Virus record (IMG/VR): IMGVR_UViG_3300021197_001025
Location: 1 to 41,692 of that record
Source: a virus
Reading direction: 5' to 3' (one strand)
DNA: 41,692 nucleotides
The notes beneath the pieces were generated by a model. It worked only from the letters and a program-made list of their open reading frames with translations. It had not been told where the DNA came from and searched no databases. Positions 39,977-41,692 of the stretch are shown here, piece after piece (the first letter of the stretch is position 1; the number at the start of each line of letters is the position of its first letter). The position numbers and the translations under genes are program-made.

Positions 39977-41561
39977 TGGTTAGCTCCTGCTGTGCGCGGG
40001 CTTGCTCGGTGTTTCCGATGACGTCCACGGCTTTGCCCGCCGCCTGCTGCGCCATCTGCTGCTGCATTGCTGCCTGTTGTTCTTGCTGCAACTGCTCGGG
40101 GGATTTGAGCAGACCTGGCTCATAAACGCCAGCCTGACGCATCAGAAGATCGACCAGGACAGTGGTATCTACGCGCTGCATGACCTCGGGGCCGAGCTGT
40201 GTCATCATCTGAAGCACCTGCATCATGCGTCCGCCGTCTGCTTCTCGAGACAAGGCGGCGATGCCCGTGAGGGTCTCGATCTCGACCGTGTCGTCGGGGA
40301 TGGCCGGCAGGATTCGGTCCCTCTTCATCTGGAACATGAGCCTCTCGACCAGGGGGACCTGCTGGGAGTCGGCGATTGGAGCGAACACCCCACCCAGGGC
40401 ACCCTCGAGTTCCGACGCTACCCGCTGAACCTGGAATGCAGTGACCCGCTCGCCTTGAGGGGTAGCTTCTGATTCCATGAGCATGACCGTGGCCAGGTCC
40501 TTACGAATCGAGTCCCTGGTGTTGGCCGTGACCTGGAAGTCGGCCAGCTTGTCGGCCCGAAGCAGGCTCACGTCTGTGACCTGGCCGCTCTGGACCCTGG
40601 CCTGGATGACGGAGCCGGTGGGCTGGGCCAGGTCCTGGGGCCGGACCTGGGAGTTGTAGTCAACGCAGAACAGCTGCTTGGATGCCGTGGCCGAGAAGTC
40701 CAGGAGGCTCATCGTGAGCTCATTCATGGATCGGATGTCGCCCAGGTTGAGCTCGACCAGGCCCCGGCCATAGCTTTCGCCTGGTGCCAGCTCGTAGGCC
40801 GTCGCCATGTAGGGGGAGACGGCGTCCTCGCTCATGCGAATCACATGGCCACACATTTCCTGCTCGATCACCCATCGCTGGGTGACTGGATTCCACTCGC
40901 AGAGCGTGTAGAGATCCTCGAGCCGGTCGCTCGGGTACTTGTCAGCCATGTCTTCCCGACGCATTTGGCAAGCCTCGAGCTCAGCATCGGTCAGCGTCAT
41001 CGGGTCGATCTGCTCGACAATGGCGTGGCAGAGAACGTCTCCAGAACTGTCCCTCTTGGTGCAGTATTGATCTCGACGGAACACCTTGATCCGGTAGTCG
41101 TCAGTCAGCTGCTCGAGCACGTCTCCCGTGACCAGGAGCTGCGTCAGGGCCTGCCGTTTCCTGGTCCGGAACCCCGAACGCCTGCGGTTGCCGCCTCGGG
41201 ATCCGGTGTAGGCAGACTCGAGCGTGGCCTGCATGGTCATTTCTTGCAGGAACAGGGCCTGCTCGATCTGCTGCTTGGCCGCCGCGTCCACGGTCTCGTC
41301 GTACTCGAGCTGCGAGGCCATGCGAAGGGCGAAGAAGGGCCGACCAGGGGGGTAGAGGGCGAGGAGCAGTCGGCCCTCTAGGTTGGTGATCCCCCTGGCG
41401 GCGAGGCTTGAGAACGGTTCGGGCAGCGTGTCGCCGTCCGCCATCCCATCAGGTGGAAGGACCCAGGGCTTCGTGAGGCTCGAGCAAAATCGAGCCCGGT
41501 CAAGCAGCGTCTGCCGCTTGCTGTTCAAACTTGTGTAGAAGCTCTTGATCCTGCCGTTCAT
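39969..41561 (-). CDS. Portal protein (T7 gp8-like head-tail connector)
   Basis: A 530-residue portal protein, the 12-mer ring at the head vertex through which DNA enters and leaves. Characteristic segments include FSSLAARGITNLEGRLLLALYP, LTQLLVTGDVLEQLTDDYRI, YGRGLVELNLGDIRSMNELT and ATPQGERVTAFQVQRVASEL. A Gln-rich tail (LQQEQQAAMQQQMAQQAAG) is usual. The ATG at 41561 sits in a TGATG overlap with the previous gene. Confidence 0.93.
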   Translation of the reverse strand: MNGRIKSFYTSLNSKRQTLLDRARFCSSLTKPWVLPPDGMADGDTLPEPFSSLAARGITNLEGRLLLALYPPGRPFFALRMASQLEYDETVDAAAKQQIEQALFLQEMTMQATLESAYTGSRGGNRRRSGFRTRKRQALTQLLVTGDVLEQLTDDYRIKVFRRDQYCTKRDSSGDVLCHAIVEQIDPMTLTDAELEACQMRREDMADKYPSDRLEDLYTLCEWNPVTQRWVIEQEMCGHVIRMSEDAVSPYMATAYELAPGESYGRGLVELNLGDIRSMNELTMSLLDFSATASKQLFCVDYNSQVRPQDLAQPTGSVIQARVQSGQVTDVSLLRADKLADFQVTANTRDSIRKDLATVMLMESEATPQGERVTAFQVQRVASELEGALGGVFAPIADSQQVPLVERLMFQMKRDRILPAIPDDTVEIETLTGIAALSREADGGRMMQVLQMMTQLGPEVMQRVDTTVLVDLLMRQAGVYEPGLLKSPEQLQQEQQAAMQQQMAQQAAGKAVDVIGNTEQARAQQELTNE

Positions 41562-41692
41562 CAACCGCCTCCGCTGTAAGGGCCAGCACCAGAGGCCGGC
41601 TTCGGGATCACCAGCGACCTGGCGGAACCCTTCCGACGCTTGCCAGTCTTGGCGGATGCGTCAGCGGATCCCTCCTCGAAGGGGTTGTCCTC
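41561..41692 (-). CDS. 3' end of a small Ser/Gly/Lys-rich protein entering from the right edge
   Basis: The last 43 residues of a gene that begins beyond the window: EDNPFEEGSADASAKTGKRR, then KGSARSLVIPKPASGAGPYS. It has no start within the window. The stop overlaps the portal ATG (TGATG). It is probably the end of the gene beginning at 37 if the map is circular. Confidence 0.7.
   Translation of the reverse strand, partial: EDNPFEEGSADASAKTGKRRKGSARSLVIPKPASGAGPYSGGG

Noticed and set aside
1-41692. tRNA genes or CRISPR arrays
   Set aside because: I saw no cloverleaf with a convincing T-arm and acceptor stem, and no regularly spaced repeats.

Overview
The window looks like the near-complete genome of a temperate, T7-like podovirus (GC-rich, no RNA genes, every convincing gene on the minus strand). 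The hallmark set is a single-subunit T7-type RNA polymerase, a T7-type portal/scaffold/capsid/tail-tube/internal-virion/terminase block, and a tyrosine integrase. The host cannot be named from the sequence; the promoters I can read are bacterial sigma70-type. All genes read right to left.

The only long gene-free stretch is 14031-14498. It separates the end of the late block (14499-41692) from the start of the early block (14030 down to 41). The early block runs, in transcription order: small hypothetical genes (14030-10466), a PP-loop/PAPS-reductase-like enzyme, the integrase, a recombination-type cassette (ssDNA annealing-like protein, Gp157-like protein, zinc-knuckle protein, SF2 helicase, primase, DUF1064 nuclease), the RNA polymerase, a permuted NlpC/P60-like protein, a small conserved protein and a GNAT acetyltransferase. 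A gene starting at 37 and running off the left edge fits as the 5' end of the gene entering from the right edge just upstream of the portal. The contig is therefore probably a circular map opened inside that gene, and the physical ends are more likely near 14.0-14.5 kb.

The late block runs: portal, scaffold, a coiled-coil protein, major capsid protein followed by a strong terminator, a membrane/coiled-coil protein, a LamG-containing fiber, small proteins including a lipoprotein with three membrane segments, two tandem tail-tube adaptor (gp11-like) genes, tail nozzle (gp12-like), three internal virion proteins, small terminase, phosphoesterase, a small basic protein, large terminase, a virion-type protein and an aspartyl-hydroxylase-like enzyme. 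Most genes overlap by 1-4 bases (ATGA, GTGA or TGATG), so translation is probably coupled.

The most unusual points are: (1) the 2194-residue ejected protein carries a DdrB/ParB-like region and a zeta-toxin-type kinase region, as in polyvalent proteins; (2) an 85-codon gene is nested in another frame in the linker just after that kinase, preceded by its own extended -10 promoter with a perfect dyad on the -35; (3) a leader module (promoter, start-site hairpin, CACCTACCAC, Shine-Dalgarno) is repeated before early genes; (4) the palindrome CTCGAG occurs about 130 times; (5) no DNA polymerase gene is visible beside the phage RNA polymerase.
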